Notes under the pieces: generated by a model
The model's input: the letters and a program-made list of their open reading frames with translations, nothing else
Database searches by the model: none
What the model was told of the DNA's origin: nothing
Program-made: the position numbers and the translations under genes
Part shown: piece by piece, positions 42,929-50,943 of the stretch
Layout of the letters: every line of letters begins with the position of its first letter
How positions within the stretch are numbered: position 1 is the first letter of the stretch
DNA from: Opitutus sp. GAS368
GTDB lineage: Bacteria; Verrucomicrobiota; Verrucomicrobiia; Opitutales; Opitutaceae
Length of the DNA stretch: 50,943 nucleotides
NCBI GenBank assembly: GCA_945874455.1
Contig: CAMCHO010000006.1
Location: 1 to 50,943, forward strand
Reading direction: 5' to 3'

Positions 42929-43906
42929 ATGAAATCGCTCCCTTCTCTGCTCAAAAAAATCGCAGGCCTGCGCATTTTGGTCATCGGCGATGTCATGCTG
43001 GACCGCTACATCTGGGGAGATGCTACCCGCATCTCGCCCGAGGCCCCGGTGCCCGTGATCGATGTCTCCCGCGAGACGTGGACCGCCGGCGGTGCCGCCA
43101 ACGTCGCACTCAATATCGCCGCGCTCGGCGCTCGTTGCACGGTCGGCGGATTCGTGGGCTCGGACGAATCTGGCGCCAAGCTGACCCAATCGCTCGAGAG
43201 CAAAAAAATCGCCGTAATCAAAACGCCGGGCTCTGCCCAGACGATCGTGAAGACCCGCGTAATGGTGCAGCGCCAGCAACTCTGCCGGATCGACCTGGAG
43301 TCCCCGCCCGCGTCCTACGGGATGACCGCCCTGCAGGCGCAAGCGCTGTTCGCCCAAGAAATCGCCGCCTGCGATGCCGTGATCATCTCCGACTATGCCA
43401 AGGGCATTCTCAACGATGAGGTGGTTGCCCGCGTCACCCAACTCGCCCGCGCGGCCGGCAAATTCATCGCCCTCGACCCGAAGCCCAAGCGCAAACTCTC
43501 CTTCCACAGCCTCGATCTCATCACGCCCAACAAGCGCGAATCCCTCGAACTCGCCGGGCTCACTCCCGCACCCCACACGCCTTATCCCGCGGCCGAGGTC
43601 TGCACCCGCCTCCACGAACGTTACAGCTCTAAGCATCTCGTCATCACGTTGGGCGAAGAGGGCATGCTCCTCAGTTCGGGCGGAAAAATTATCTGCACGA
43701 TCCCGACGGCGGCCCGGGAAGTTTTCGACGTTTCCGGTGCTGGCGACACCGCCCTCGCCGCCCTCGTGCTCGCGCTGACCGCCGGCGCGAAACTGGAAAA
43801 CGCCGCCCTCTTCGCCAACGCAGCCGCTGGTGTCGTCGTCGGCAAACTCGGCACGGCCACGGTCTCCCCCGCCGAACTTCGCGCCTACGTCGCCCACGAA
43901 TCATGA
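42929..43906 (+). CDS. hldA: D-glycero-beta-D-manno-heptose-7-phosphate kinase
   Basis: PfkB-type kinase of 325 residues making heptose 1,7-bisphosphate for ADP-heptose and the LPS inner core. Features: ILVIGDVMLDRYIWGDATRISPEAPVPVIDV (sugar-binding start typical of RfaE/HldE domain 1), TAGGAANVALNIAALGA, DAVIISDYAKGIL, LDPKPKRKLSFHSLDLITPNKRESLEL, and the catalytic VFDVSGAGDTALAALVLAL with the GAGD motif near residue 270. The nucleotidyltransferase domain of HldE is missing, so this is the split form HldA; an HldC partner is not in the window. It shares ATGA with gmhB, the next enzyme of the pathway. Confidence 0.93.
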   Translation: MKSLPSLLKKIAGLRILVIGDVMLDRYIWGDATRISPEAPVPVIDVSRETWTAGGAANVALNIAALGARCTVGGFVGSDESGAKLTQSLESKKIAVIKTPGSAQTIVKTRVMVQRQQLCRIDLESPPASYGMTALQAQALFAQEIAACDAVIISDYAKGILNDEVVARVTQLARAAGKFIALDPKPKRKLSFHSLDLITPNKRESLELAGLTPAPHTPYPAAEVCTRLHERYSSKHLVITLGEEGMLLSSGGKIICTIPTAAREVFDVSGAGDTALAALVLALTAGAKLENAALFANAAAGVVVGKLGTATVSPAELRAYVAHES

Positions 43907-44433
43907 GCAAAGCACTCTTCCTCGATCGCGACGGGACGCTCATCCTTGATAAACATTATCTCGCCGACCCCGCCGGCGTGGAACTTATCCCCGACGTCGC
44001 TGCCGCCCTCATCCGCGCCCGGTCGTTAGGTTATAAGTTATTCATGCTCACAAACCAGTCCGGCATCGGCCGCGGCCTGTATTCCCTCGACGACGTTCAC
44101 CGCTGCAACGAGCGCATGGACGAACTGCTCGCGCTCTCGCGGCCGATCTTCGACGGCATCTGCATTGCGCCCGAGTCGTCGGACCAGCCGTCGTTCTATC
44201 GCAAACCGTCCCCTCGCTACATTCTCGAAATGATCACGCTGCACGGCCTCGACCCCACTCAATGTTGGATGGTCGGCGATCGCGACAGCGACATCGCGGC
44301 GGGGCTCAATGCCAAGATCAACGCCGCCGCGGTCTGCACCGGCAAGCACGACGACGCGACGTGGGCCGCTCTCGCCGCCCCCGGGGTGCGGGTCTTTCCT
44401 GGTCTCCGCGAATTCGTCGCCACGCTGCGGTGA
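43903..44433 (+). CDS. gmhB: D-glycero-manno-heptose 1,7-bisphosphate phosphatase (HAD family)
   Basis: Removes the C7 phosphate after HldA. The 176-residue HAD phosphatase shows LFLDRDGTLI with Asp8 and Asp10, LFMLTNQSGIGRGLYSLDDV, and CWMVGDRDSDIAAGLNAKI with the third-motif aspartates. Overlap with hldA and family pattern support GmhB. Classical GmhB carries a zinc-binding loop with a Cys-x-His plus Cys-x-Cys set. Here the corresponding stretch is ICIAPESSDQPSFYRKPSP, shortened and lacking these Cys pairs, so it belongs to a zinc-free subgroup. It is followed 4 bases later by the Fpg/Nei-type gene. Confidence 0.88.
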   Translation: MSKALFLDRDGTLILDKHYLADPAGVELIPDVAAALIRARSLGYKLFMLTNQSGIGRGLYSLDDVHRCNERMDELLALSRPIFDGICIAPESSDQPSFYRKPSPRYILEMITLHGLDPTQCWMVGDRDSDIAAGLNAKINAAAVCTGKHDDATWAALAAPGVRVFPGLREFVATLR

Positions 44434-44437
44434 TGTT

Positions 44438-45265
44438 ATGCCCGAGCTCGCTGAAGCCGAATTCTATCGCAAGCGCTGGGACCTCGCTGCGTGCGGCTCG
44501 ATTGTCACCAGCGTGCTGACCCATGATCGCGCCGGAGTTTTCCGCGGCACCGATCCTGCGATCGTGCGCCGACACCTCACGCAAGCCCGATTCCAAAGCT
44601 CCCAGGCAGCGGCGAAGCAGATCATGTTTTGCTTTTCGGGCGACTGTTGGCTCGGTCTTCACCTCGGCATGAGCGGCGCACTGCGCGCCGAACCACCCGA
44701 CTACGTCCCGCAGAAACACGATCACCTCGTGCTCGTCACGCCGAAACAGGCCCTCGTTTTCACCGATCCGCGCATGTTCGGGCGCGTGCAGTTTCACCAT
44801 GATCCCGCGCCGCCCGAGTGGTGGACAGCGATCGCCCCCGCCATTCTCTCGCCCGCCTTTACGCTCGAAGCCGTCACCCTGTTCCTTCGCCGGCGCGCGC
44901 GCACGCCGATCAAAGCCGTCCTCCTGATGCAGGAGCGCTTCCCGGGGATCGGCAACTGGATGGCCGACGAAATCCTTTGGCGCGCTGCGATTCACCCGCA
45001 ACGCCGCGCTGGCGCGTTGCCACCGACGGAGATTCGCACGCTCTGGCGCGAATGCCGCCGCGTCGCTCGGCTCGCTCTTCGCATAATCGCCGGTCACGGT
45101 GACGTCCTCCCGCCCGACTTGAACGCCCACATCCCGCGCACGTGGTTGTTTCATCATCGCTGGGCCGACGGTGGCCGCTGTCCGAAAACCCACGAGCCCC
45201 TGCTGCGCGCAGCGGTGGGCGGCCGCACGACCTGCTGGTCACCAGCCCAACAGCCGTTTCGCTAA
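44438..45265 (+). CDS. Fpg/Nei-family DNA glycosylase with degenerate zinc finger
   Basis: Base-excision-repair glycosylase/AP lyase family, 275 residues, start at the ATG at 44438 ([15 protein letters not shown]), giving the essential Pro2 nucleophile and Glu3. The core contains [42 protein letters not shown], and the helix-two-turn-helix [22 protein letters not shown]. The C-terminal zinc finger of the family has four Cys. Here the segment [33 protein letters not shown] keeps the GGRTT turn and its Arg but has lost at least two of the four Cys, so metal binding is doubtful (a zincless finger is possible). Whether it acts on 8-oxoguanine or other lesions is open. It lies 1 base before tlyA. 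Confidence 0.87.
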   Translation: MPELAEAEFYRKRWDLAACGSIVTSVLTHDRAGVFRGTDPAIVRRHLTQARFQSSQAAAKQIMFCFSGDCWLGLHLGMSGALRAEPPDYVPQKHDHLVLVTPKQALVFTDPRMFGRVQFHHDPAPPEWWTAIAPAILSPAFTLEAVTLFLRRRARTPIKAVLLMQERFPGIGNWMADEILWRAAIHPQRRAGALPPTEIRTLWRECRRVARLALRIIAGHGDVLPPDLNAHIPRTWLFHHRWADGGRCPKTHEPLLRAAVGGRTTCWSPAQQPFR

Positions 45266-45266
45266 T

Positions 45267-46016
45267 ATGTCCACCACTCCGAAACTGCGCCTCGACGAAC
45301 TCCTCGTCGCCCGCGGCCTCGCCCCGACACGGGCTCAGGCGAAAGCACTGATTATGAGTGGCCGCGTTCTGCGCGGCACGGATCGCCTCGACAAACCGGG
45401 TAAAGAATTCCCGACCGACCTCGATCTCATCGTCGAGCAACCGCCGCGTTTCGTCTCCCGCGGAGGCGAAAAACTCTGCGGTGCCCTCGAACGCTTCGCG
45501 CTCGATCTCCGCGGCGCGCACGTCCTCGACGTCGGCGCGTCCACCGGCGGCTTCACCGACTGCGCCCTCCAGGCGGGGGCCGCGGACGTTATTTGCGTAG
45601 ATGTCGGCCGTGCGCAGCTCCACCCTAAACTTCTCGCCGACCCGCGCGTCACGAATTTCGAAAAAATCAATGCCCGCCATCTGACCGCGCGCGACCTCCC
45701 GCGCAGTGATTTCGATATCATCGTGATGGATCTCTCGTTCATCTCCCTTCGTTCGGTGCTTCCCGCCGTCTGGCCGCTCCTGCGAGTCGGCGGCACCTTG
45801 ATCGCGCTCGTCAAACCCCAGTTCGAAGCCGGAAAAGCCGCCGTAGATAAAGGGCGCGGCGTCATCCGTGATACCGCGGTGCAGGACGCGGTGCTGCGCG
45901 GCATCCGGGATTTCGCCCTCGCCGGACTCCCCGGGGCCCGACTCGTCGGCACCATGGATTCGCCGATTACAGGCACGGACGGCAACCGGGAGTTTCTGCT
46001 CGGACTACGCAAATAA
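45267..46016 (+). CDS. tlyA: TlyA-family 2'-O-methyltransferase (S4 domain plus FtsJ fold)
   Basis: Methylates rRNA 2'-hydroxyls (C1409/C1920 in homologues). 249 residues, start at the ATG at 45267 ([17 protein letters not shown]). The S4 RNA-binding domain is [31 protein letters not shown] (about 8-37). [19 protein letters not shown] links it to a Rossmann methyltransferase with [19 protein letters not shown] (SAM loop, about 87-105), [17 protein letters not shown] and [12 protein letters not shown]. The end [14 protein letters not shown] is the TlyA signature. Historically annotated as haemolysin. It is followed by nadK, a frequent neighbour. Confidence 0.93.
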   Translation: MSTTPKLRLDELLVARGLAPTRAQAKALIMSGRVLRGTDRLDKPGKEFPTDLDLIVEQPPRFVSRGGEKLCGALERFALDLRGAHVLDVGASTGGFTDCALQAGAADVICVDVGRAQLHPKLLADPRVTNFEKINARHLTARDLPRSDFDIIVMDLSFISLRSVLPAVWPLLRVGGTLIALVKPQFEAGKAAVDKGRGVIRDTAVQDAVLRGIRDFALAGLPGARLVGTMDSPITGTDGNREFLLGLRK

Positions 46017-46039
46017 ACCACTCACCCTCTCACTCTCAC

Positions 46040-46879
46040 ATGCCACCCATCCGCAAGCTCGCGTTCGTGGTGAACGAGGTAAAACCCGGCGCCGCCGAAC
46101 TCGCCCGCGAACTGCTCGTAATCGCACGCGGTGCCCGCGTCGTCCTCAAGCACACGAAACGTTTCCCACTGCCGAAAGGCTGGCTGCGTGGCTGCGACGT
46201 CTGCTGCGTCATCGGCGGCGACGGCACACTCCTCGGCGTCGCCCGCGAGGCGGCGCGCGAACAGGTACCGATCATCGGGGTGAATCGCGGCAGCCTCGGT
46301 TTTCTCACCACCTTTTCGGCCGATGAGGCGCGCGCCCAGTTTCGCGACCTGCTCCGCGGTCATTTTCGGGTGGCCCACCGCGCCATGCTCGAGTGCTCCA
46401 ACGGCCACGGTCTGCCCGAACTCGCGCTGAACGACGTGCTCATCAAAGACAAAATCAACTCACGCTTGGTCCGCCTCGAGGTCTTCGCCGACGGTGAACT
46501 CGTCACGAACTACACGTGCGATGGTCTGATTTTTTCGACGCCCACCGGCTCCACCGCTTACAACCTCTCCGCAGGCGGGCCGATCATCCATCCGAGCGCC
46601 AGCGTCATCGCCATGACGCCCATCTGTCCACACACGCTGAGCAACCGCTCGATCATCCTCCGCGAAAACGTCCACCTCCGGGTTTTCAATCGCAGCCCCG
46701 GTTCGACTTTGCTCGTAGCAGTGGATGGACAGCGCAATCTCCGCGCCGCCAACGATGCGCCCACCGAGATATCGATCTCCAAACTCCGGCTACCGCTCGT
46801 CCAGCGCGCTGATTATTCCCACTTCGCCGTGGTGCGTTCTAAACTCAAGTGGAGCGGCGGCTTTATCGATCAGCGCTAG
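46040..46879 (+). CDS. nadK: NAD kinase
   Basis: Phosphorylates NAD to NADP. The 279-residue protein has VCCVIGGDGTLLGVARE with the GGDGT motif (59-63), IIGVNRGSLGFLTTFSADE, LALNDVLIKDKINSRLVRLEVFADGELVTNYTCDGLIFSTPTGSTAYNLSAGGPIIHPS (NAD-binding region), TPICPHTLSNRSIIL, and VAVDGQRN. Length and order are standard. It is the last gene of the plus-strand run. The terminator behind it is oriented for the opposite strand, so its own termination signal is weaker. Confidence 0.95.
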   Translation: MPPIRKLAFVVNEVKPGAAELARELLVIARGARVVLKHTKRFPLPKGWLRGCDVCCVIGGDGTLLGVAREAAREQVPIIGVNRGSLGFLTTFSADEARAQFRDLLRGHFRVAHRAMLECSNGHGLPELALNDVLIKDKINSRLVRLEVFADGELVTNYTCDGLIFSTPTGSTAYNLSAGGPIIHPSASVIAMTPICPHTLSNRSIILRENVHLRVFNRSPGSTLLVAVDGQRNLRAANDAPTEISISKLRLPLVQRADYSHFAVVRSKLKWSGGFIDQR

Positions 46880-46905
46880 GTAAATCGGCGCTCCACACTG
46901 GGCGC

Positions 46906-46933
46906 AAAAAAGCCCCGGTTTTCACCGGGGCTT
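46906..46933 (-). terminator. Rho-independent terminator of the EF-hand protein gene
   Basis: A 10-bp perfect stem (AAGCCCCGGT at 46910-46919 with ACCGGGGCTT at 46924-46933) and a 4-base loop. On the minus strand a T run follows (plus-strand A run 46906-46911). On the plus strand the stem is followed by A residues, so it would only weakly terminate nadK. Confidence 0.9.
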
Positions 46934-46964
46934 AAAAATTAACCGGAGCGGGAAATTATTTCCC

Positions 46965-47207
46965 TTAGCTCTTCTTCTTCTTTTCGGCCTTGGCCTTTTC
47001 CATATCGGCCTTCAGCGCAGCCTCTTCGTCGGCGTCGAGCTTGCCGTTAGCATTCTTGTCATACTTCTTGAGGTCGGCTTCGGCCTTCTTTTTCTTCTTC
47101 GCAGCTTTTTCGGCGTCATCCGCAGCGCGGACGGCGGGAACAGTGAACATGCCGGCAACAGCGAGGACGCTGGCGAGCAGGGTGATTTTGGAGGATAGTT
47201 TTTTCAT
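46965..47207 (-). CDS. Small secreted Lys-rich protein with one EF-hand-like loop
   Basis: An 80-residue protein with the start at the ATG at 47207 (MKKLSSKITLLASVLAVAGMFTVPAVRAAD). The rest of the longer frame upstream is Arg/Trp-rich and lies inside the DUF3445 gene. A signal peptide of about 28 residues ends at AVRA. The mature part is only about 50 residues: DDAEKAAKKKKKAEADLKKYDKNANGKLDADEEAALKADMEKAKAEKKKKS. It contains one EF-hand-type loop (DKNANGKLDADE) between Lys-rich helices. Such short single-EF-hand proteins are common in Verrucomicrobiota; their function is unknown. Calcium binding or charge bridging in the periplasm is a guess. A strong terminator follows. Confidence 0.85.
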   Translation of the reverse strand: MKKLSSKITLLASVLAVAGMFTVPAVRAADDAEKAAKKKKKAEADLKKYDKNANGKLDADEEAALKADMEKAKAEKKKKS

Positions 47208-47253
47208 TGGCGCGAACACAGAATAGAATACCGGACAGGAAATCCAGCCTCTT

Positions 47254-48036
47254 TTATAGCCACGAAATGACGACTTGGCGGACCCGATCCAGCCGTTTGT
47301 AGGCCACCATCTCCGGCGACATCGAAGTGAGCGCCCGGCGCAATCCGGCCGCCGCCGCCCCATCGGCCACCATCGTGTCGAGCCGGTGCAATGCGATGCG
47401 CAGCCCAAACACGACGCCCCCCGACTCCGGTAGGGCCATCAACACCTGATGCTCGACGCGGAGCCAGAGCCGCTCCGGGGAAGTCGGTAGATCGGGAGCC
47501 GGCACGCCCCTCGCGGGATGAAGATTGAATTCGTCGCTCGCGGCGAGGCCCCAGTTGTCGCGCTGATAGGCAACCCCCGGCTTGAGCCGGTTAAGGAATT
47601 GTTGGATCGGCGAAGCGAGCGCGCTAGTCAGCCCCGGCACGACGCCATGGATGACATCGAGGGTCTGGCCCAACTTCTCTTCCAGCGCCCAACCGGTTGG
47701 AAAGCACAAGGCTCCGCCGCGCAGACGAAACGCGCCACTCGCGTCCCGCGATAACAATAGAAAATCCGGCTCCATCGCAGCACCCAGACCGCGAATCGTG
47801 GCAGAGCTCGCCACGCCCCATCCAGCACACAGCGCGGCAAACTCCGCCAGGAGCGGCTCCCCCTCGGCTGTGAGCGCCGCGTAGCGCTCAGGCTCCAGAG
47901 CAAGCCAGCGCATCCGCTCCGCCAACACGCGCCCCGTCGGATCGCGCGACTGAAAAAATTCGCGTGGCTCCCCGCGGCGGAGCGTCAGGTGGTGACGGTA
48001 ATCCCCGGCGGCGAAAAGATCGCCGAGCGCGCTCAC
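47254..48036 (-). CDS. DUF3445 family protein (haem-dependent oxidative N-demethylase-like)
   Basis: A 260-residue protein. The start is a GTG at 48036 that shares GTGA with the stop of the M16 peptidase gene; the longer open frame lies inside that gene. Family evidence is the block LPTSPERLWLRVEHQVLMALPESGGVVFGLRIALHRLDT (about 205-240), close to the DUF3445 pattern in which a substrate or haem-binding Arg/His region precedes an Arg-rich strand. Also seen is GWALEEKLGQTLDVIHGVVPGL. Members are alpha subunits of haem-dependent oxidative N-demethylases with di-flavin partners. No partner gene is present here, so the substrate and activity are unknown. Confidence 0.7.
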   Translation of the reverse strand: MSALGDLFAAGDYRHHLTLRRGEPREFFQSRDPTGRVLAERMRWLALEPERYAALTAEGEPLLAEFAALCAGWGVASSATIRGLGAAMEPDFLLLSRDASGAFRLRGGALCFPTGWALEEKLGQTLDVIHGVVPGLTSALASPIQQFLNRLKPGVAYQRDNWGLAASDEFNLHPARGVPAPDLPTSPERLWLRVEHQVLMALPESGGVVFGLRIALHRLDTMVADGAAAAGLRRALTSMSPEMVAYKRLDRVRQVVISWL

Positions 48037-50606
48037 GGTCGCACCACAAGCTGCGTGCGCCGCCCACGCTGGAAATATTTTTTCGCAAACACCGCGAGGT
48101 CGGCGATCGTCACTGCGTCGATCTGCGCGTCGTAGTTGCGCCACGCGTTCGACGTTTTCCCTTGCAGCACGTTGAGGGTCGCCTGCAAGGCCCGCGAGGA
48201 ATTCGTCTGCATCGATTGGCGTTGCCCGGCCTTGAGCCGCGCCTGACAGCGGCGCAATTCAATCTCTTCAACGGCGCCCGCCTGCACCCGCGCAATCTCT
48301 GCGTCGATTTCCGCGAGCACTTCGCCTTCTTTGCCGGGCTGGGTCCCGGCCATGAAGTAGAACATGCCGGCATCGAGCCCGAGCACGCGTCCCGAGCGCA
48401 CGAAATACGCGAGACCCTTCTCCTCGCGCACCCGCTCAAAGAGCCGCGACGCCATCCCGCTGAACAACTCGTCGGCCACTTCGCCGACATGAAAATCCTC
48501 GGCGTGCACGCGCGTACCGGGAAAGGCCTGCAAGACCACGGCCTGCTCCCGCGGTTGCTTTTCCACAAAATCGCCGATCTCCGCCGGGAGTGAAACCGGT
48601 GTGGCGGGCGCATGGCTCGACTGCGCTGTGGCCCGCGGGAGTTTCGACAGGAAGGTCTTTAGTTTCGGTCCGAGTTTCTTCGGATCGAAATCGCCGGCCA
48701 CCGCGAGCACGACATTCGGGGCCACAAAAAGCCGGCGGTGGAGCGCCCGCAGCGCGGCGGGAGTCAGCGCCTTCACGCCGGCCTCGTCACCACTCGCATC
48801 GAGGGCCAGCGGGTGCGCCCCAAAGAATTTTTTCCGCAGGAGTTTTCGCGCGAGCGTGACAACATCGTCGGCGTCTTGCGCGAGCCCCGCGAGTTGCGCG
48901 TCCCGTTCGGTGGCAAACGTGGCGGCGACGAATTTCGGCTTCAGCACCGCATCGGAGATGACGGCGAGCGCCCGCGCCCAATCGGGCGGCAGCACTTCGG
49001 CGGCGACCCCAATGCTGTTGTTGCCCGCCAGCGGACCAAACGAGCCGCCGACCTCTTCGATGAATTGAGCGACCTGCGCGGCCGTGCGCTGGCCGGCATC
49101 CTTCGTGAGCATCGTGCTGAGCAACGACGTGGCCCCCCGCTGGCCCGGCTCCTCGAAAAGCACGCCGCCGTTCGCTCCGAGGCGGAAATGGAGATTCGGG
49201 AGGTGGCGATTCGGCTGCAGCAGGAGCCGCGCCCCGTTCGGCAACATAATTTCTTGGAAATCAGGCATGGACGTCCGCGTCAATTCAGGCGCTTCGATCG
49301 CGGCAACGGCCGCCTTGGGGTTGAGCGAAATCGACGTCTGGCGAGCGGGCGAAACGTAGGCCTTCAGCACCCGCACTAAGTCGGACGGCTTCACATCGCG
49401 CAACTGATCGAAATAGGAACGACTGTAATCGAGGTCGCCCACCACGACTTCGGCGGCGCCGAGTCGCGAGGCTTGGCCGCTCATGGTTTTCCTAGAGTTG
49501 ATTTCGCCCACCACGATTTGGCGCAGAGCTTTCGTGAGTTGGCCAGTCGTGAAGCCCTTTGTCGCGCAGCGGGTCAACACGCGCTCAATAGCGGCGGTCG
49601 CGGCGATGCGTTTATCAGCATCCGCCGTGAACCCGATGCAAAACAATCCGCTGCTGCCGGGATTCCAACTCGATGCGTCGATGGAGTGCACCAGCCCGGC
49701 CTTCTCGCGGATCTCCTGCCAGAGCACGGAGCTGTCGCCGCCGCCCAGCACCGTGGCGAGCAGATCGAGGATCGGTGCGTCCGCATGCGTGAGTCCGGGA
49801 ATCGGCCAAGTGAGGGCGCCGCGGGTGAGCTCGACATCCTCGAAGCGGTGCTCAGCCCGCGGAGCGAGTTGGAGCGGCTCGGCCGGAACCAACACGGGGG
49901 CGAGGCGCGCGCGCGGCGTGCTGCCGAAGTGTTGCTCGACCGCGGCGCGGGTCGCGGCGAGATCGATATCGCCCACAATGACGACGACCAGATTGTTCGG
50001 CACGTAACGCGCTCGGTAGTAGCCGACGAGATCTTCCCGGGTGACGGCGGAAAACACATCGCGGTGGCCAATCACGGGCTGACGATACGGATGTTCGCGG
50101 AAGGCCGTCGAAAAAAGCGCGTCCCACAGACGATTGTCCGGGTCGTCCTTCGTCATCGCGATTTCACGAAGAATAACGTCTTTCTCCTTCGCCGTTTCGT
50201 CGGCCGGGAGCGTGGAGTTCAACACCGCATCCGCGAGCAGGTCGATCGCGACCGCCGTGTGCTCACTGGGCAAATCGATGTAGTAGACCGTACGGTCAAA
50301 GGTCGTGTAGGCATTGATGTAGCCGCCGTGCGCCTGCACGGTCGCGGAAATTTCGCGGCCGGCCCGGCGCGTCGTGCCCTTGAACAGCATGTGTTCAAGA
50401 TAGTGCGACAGCCCCGCGCCAAGGTGGGCGTCCTCGTGAATGCTCCCGGTTTTCACCCAGACCTGCACCGAGGCTAGGGCCGCGGAGCGATCAGCTTTGA
50501 GGATCAGCGTCAGACCATTGGGGAGGACGGTGCGCTCAACGGGCTCGCGCCAAAAAGCATCAAGGAGGTGAAGATCAGCGGTGGCAGCGGACAACAGTGT
50601 GGGCAT
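48033..50606 (-). CDS. M16-family zinc peptidase (two fused repeats)
   Basis: An 857-residue pitrilysin/insulinase-like peptidase in one chain with two homologous halves. The inverted zinc motif HYLEH (His68, Glu71, His72) lies in LGAGLSHYLEHMLFKGTT, and the third ligand Glu148 is in KEKDVILREIAMTKDDP, with the 76-residue spacing normal for M16. The second half (from about residue 430) begins FQEIMLPNGARLLLQPNRHLPNLHFRLGANGG and lacks the zinc motif. It has C-terminal Arg/Tyr substrate-binding elements such as REEKGLAYFVRSG. No signal peptide is evident, so it may be cytoplasmic. The DUF3445 gene is translationally coupled behind it. Confidence 0.9.
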   Translation of the reverse strand: MPTLLSAATADLHLLDAFWREPVERTVLPNGLTLILKADRSAALASVQVWVKTGSIHEDAHLGAGLSHYLEHMLFKGTTRRAGREISATVQAHGGYINAYTTFDRTVYYIDLPSEHTAVAIDLLADAVLNSTLPADETAKEKDVILREIAMTKDDPDNRLWDALFSTAFREHPYRQPVIGHRDVFSAVTREDLVGYYRARYVPNNLVVVIVGDIDLAATRAAVEQHFGSTPRARLAPVLVPAEPLQLAPRAEHRFEDVELTRGALTWPIPGLTHADAPILDLLATVLGGGDSSVLWQEIREKAGLVHSIDASSWNPGSSGLFCIGFTADADKRIAATAAIERVLTRCATKGFTTGQLTKALRQIVVGEINSRKTMSGQASRLGAAEVVVGDLDYSRSYFDQLRDVKPSDLVRVLKAYVSPARQTSISLNPKAAVAAIEAPELTRTSMPDFQEIMLPNGARLLLQPNRHLPNLHFRLGANGGVLFEEPGQRGATSLLSTMLTKDAGQRTAAQVAQFIEEVGGSFGPLAGNNSIGVAAEVLPPDWARALAVISDAVLKPKFVAATFATERDAQLAGLAQDADDVVTLARKLLRKKFFGAHPLALDASGDEAGVKALTPAALRALHRRLFVAPNVVLAVAGDFDPKKLGPKLKTFLSKLPRATAQSSHAPATPVSLPAEIGDFVEKQPREQAVVLQAFPGTRVHAEDFHVGEVADELFSGMASRLFERVREEKGLAYFVRSGRVLGLDAGMFYFMAGTQPGKEGEVLAEIDAEIARVQAGAVEEIELRRCQARLKAGQRQSMQTNSSRALQATLNVLQGKTSNAWRNYDAQIDAVTIADLAVFAKKYFQRGRRTQLVVRP

Positions 50607-50661
50607 GAAGAAGGGTTGGCTGGAGGCCGCGAGTCACTCGCTCAAGCCTTCCGAAAAAAGG

Positions 50662-50943
50662 CTAGGCAGAACCGAGGACTTCCGTCGAAGGTGAGGTTCC
50701 CGGAGGTCGGGCGCGCTTGGTGGGTTGAAAAGGTTTCACGAACGCCGTCTCAAAATCGTAGATTTCGGAAAAATCTTCGCGCTGGTCGCTCTCGGTTTTT
50801 GAAAACACGTTGTATTCGATCAGATTAAAAACGATGTCGCCAAAATGCGTGCAACGCGTGATCCCCCATGCCTTGAGCACCGTGTGGGTGAGGGGCCCGA
50901 ACTGGTCGAGCGCGTAGACGCGGAGACCATCGAGGAGTTCGGC
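50662..50943 (-). CDS. Minf_1886-family conserved protein (5' end cut by window)
   Basis: The last 93 or so codons of a gene entering from the right edge. The sequence ELLDGLRVYALDQFGPLTHTVLKAWGITRCTHFGDIVFNLIEYNVFSKTESDQREDFSEIYDFETAFVKPF is the C-terminal hallmark of the Minf_1886 family, short conserved proteins found mostly in Verrucomicrobiota and Planctomycetota. The function is unknown. The last 18 residues are a Pro/Ser/Thr-rich tail. A first in-frame GTG at 50880 is an internal codon, not the start. It is separated from the M16 peptidase gene by 55 bases on the same strand. Confidence 0.85.
   Translation of the reverse strand, partial: AELLDGLRVYALDQFGPLTHTVLKAWGITRCTHFGDIVFNLIEYNVFSKTESDQREDFSEIYDFETAFVKPFQPTKRARPPGTSPSTEVLGSA

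Overview
The window looks like chromosomal DNA of a Gram-negative member of the Verrucomicrobiota, most likely an Opitutaceae-type bacterium. This is an inference from several things read together. The DNA is GC-rich with GC-rich third codon positions. Two TonB-dependent receptors and heptose-pathway genes (hldA, gmhB) indicate an outer membrane with LPS. A gene of the Minf_1886 type sits at the right edge, and a two-permease metal ABC operon resembles the TroABCD/YtgABCD systems. I saw no phage, transposon, CRISPR, rRNA or tRNA gene.

Layout. Positions 1-8.4 kb hold the tail of a TonB receptor, clpS with a small partner gene, a TMTC-like membrane/TPR protein, proS, a small membrane-anchored protein and argA. 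Positions 8.5-18.4 kb hold genes that could belong to scavenging of nitrogenous small molecules: a RidA protein, an orphan NMT1/THI5-like binding protein, an amidase, an amidohydrolase, an NCS2 purine permease, a TonB receptor and adenine deaminase, plus one decayed gene.

Positions 34.4 kb down to 18.5 kb hold a compact nine-gene minus-strand operon with 4-base overlaps or gaps of 1-5 bases. In transcription order it encodes a TPR/peptidase-MA protein, two DUF4159 paralogues, a MoxR AAA+ ATPase, a DUF58 protein, a BatA-type VWA protein, a 1307-residue membrane/coiled-coil protein, a VWA/glutamine-amidotransferase-like membrane protein, and a caspase/C13-like protein with EF-hand loops but no catalytic Cys. 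The core resembles Bat/MoxR-VWA loci. The full set is the best candidate here for a poorly described envelope system.

Positions 34.8-39.8 kb hold a divergent metal-uptake unit: binding protein, ATPase and two permeases on the minus strand, and a DtxR/MntR-type repressor on the plus strand. A perfect 9+4+9 palindrome lies between them, close to the repressor gene. Positions 39.8-46.9 kb hold a Nudix gene and then a tightly packed plus-strand run: hypothetical, glutaminyl cyclase, M24 peptidase, hldA, gmhB, Fpg/Nei-type glycosylase, tlyA, nadK. Positions 46.9-50.9 kb, on the minus strand, hold a small secreted EF-hand protein, a DUF3445 gene coupled to an M16 peptidase, and the truncated Minf_1886-type gene.

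Functions are assigned from motifs read by eye; no database search was run. Start codons were moved inward from the longest open frame where family length, overlap with a neighbour or signal-peptide position argued for it.
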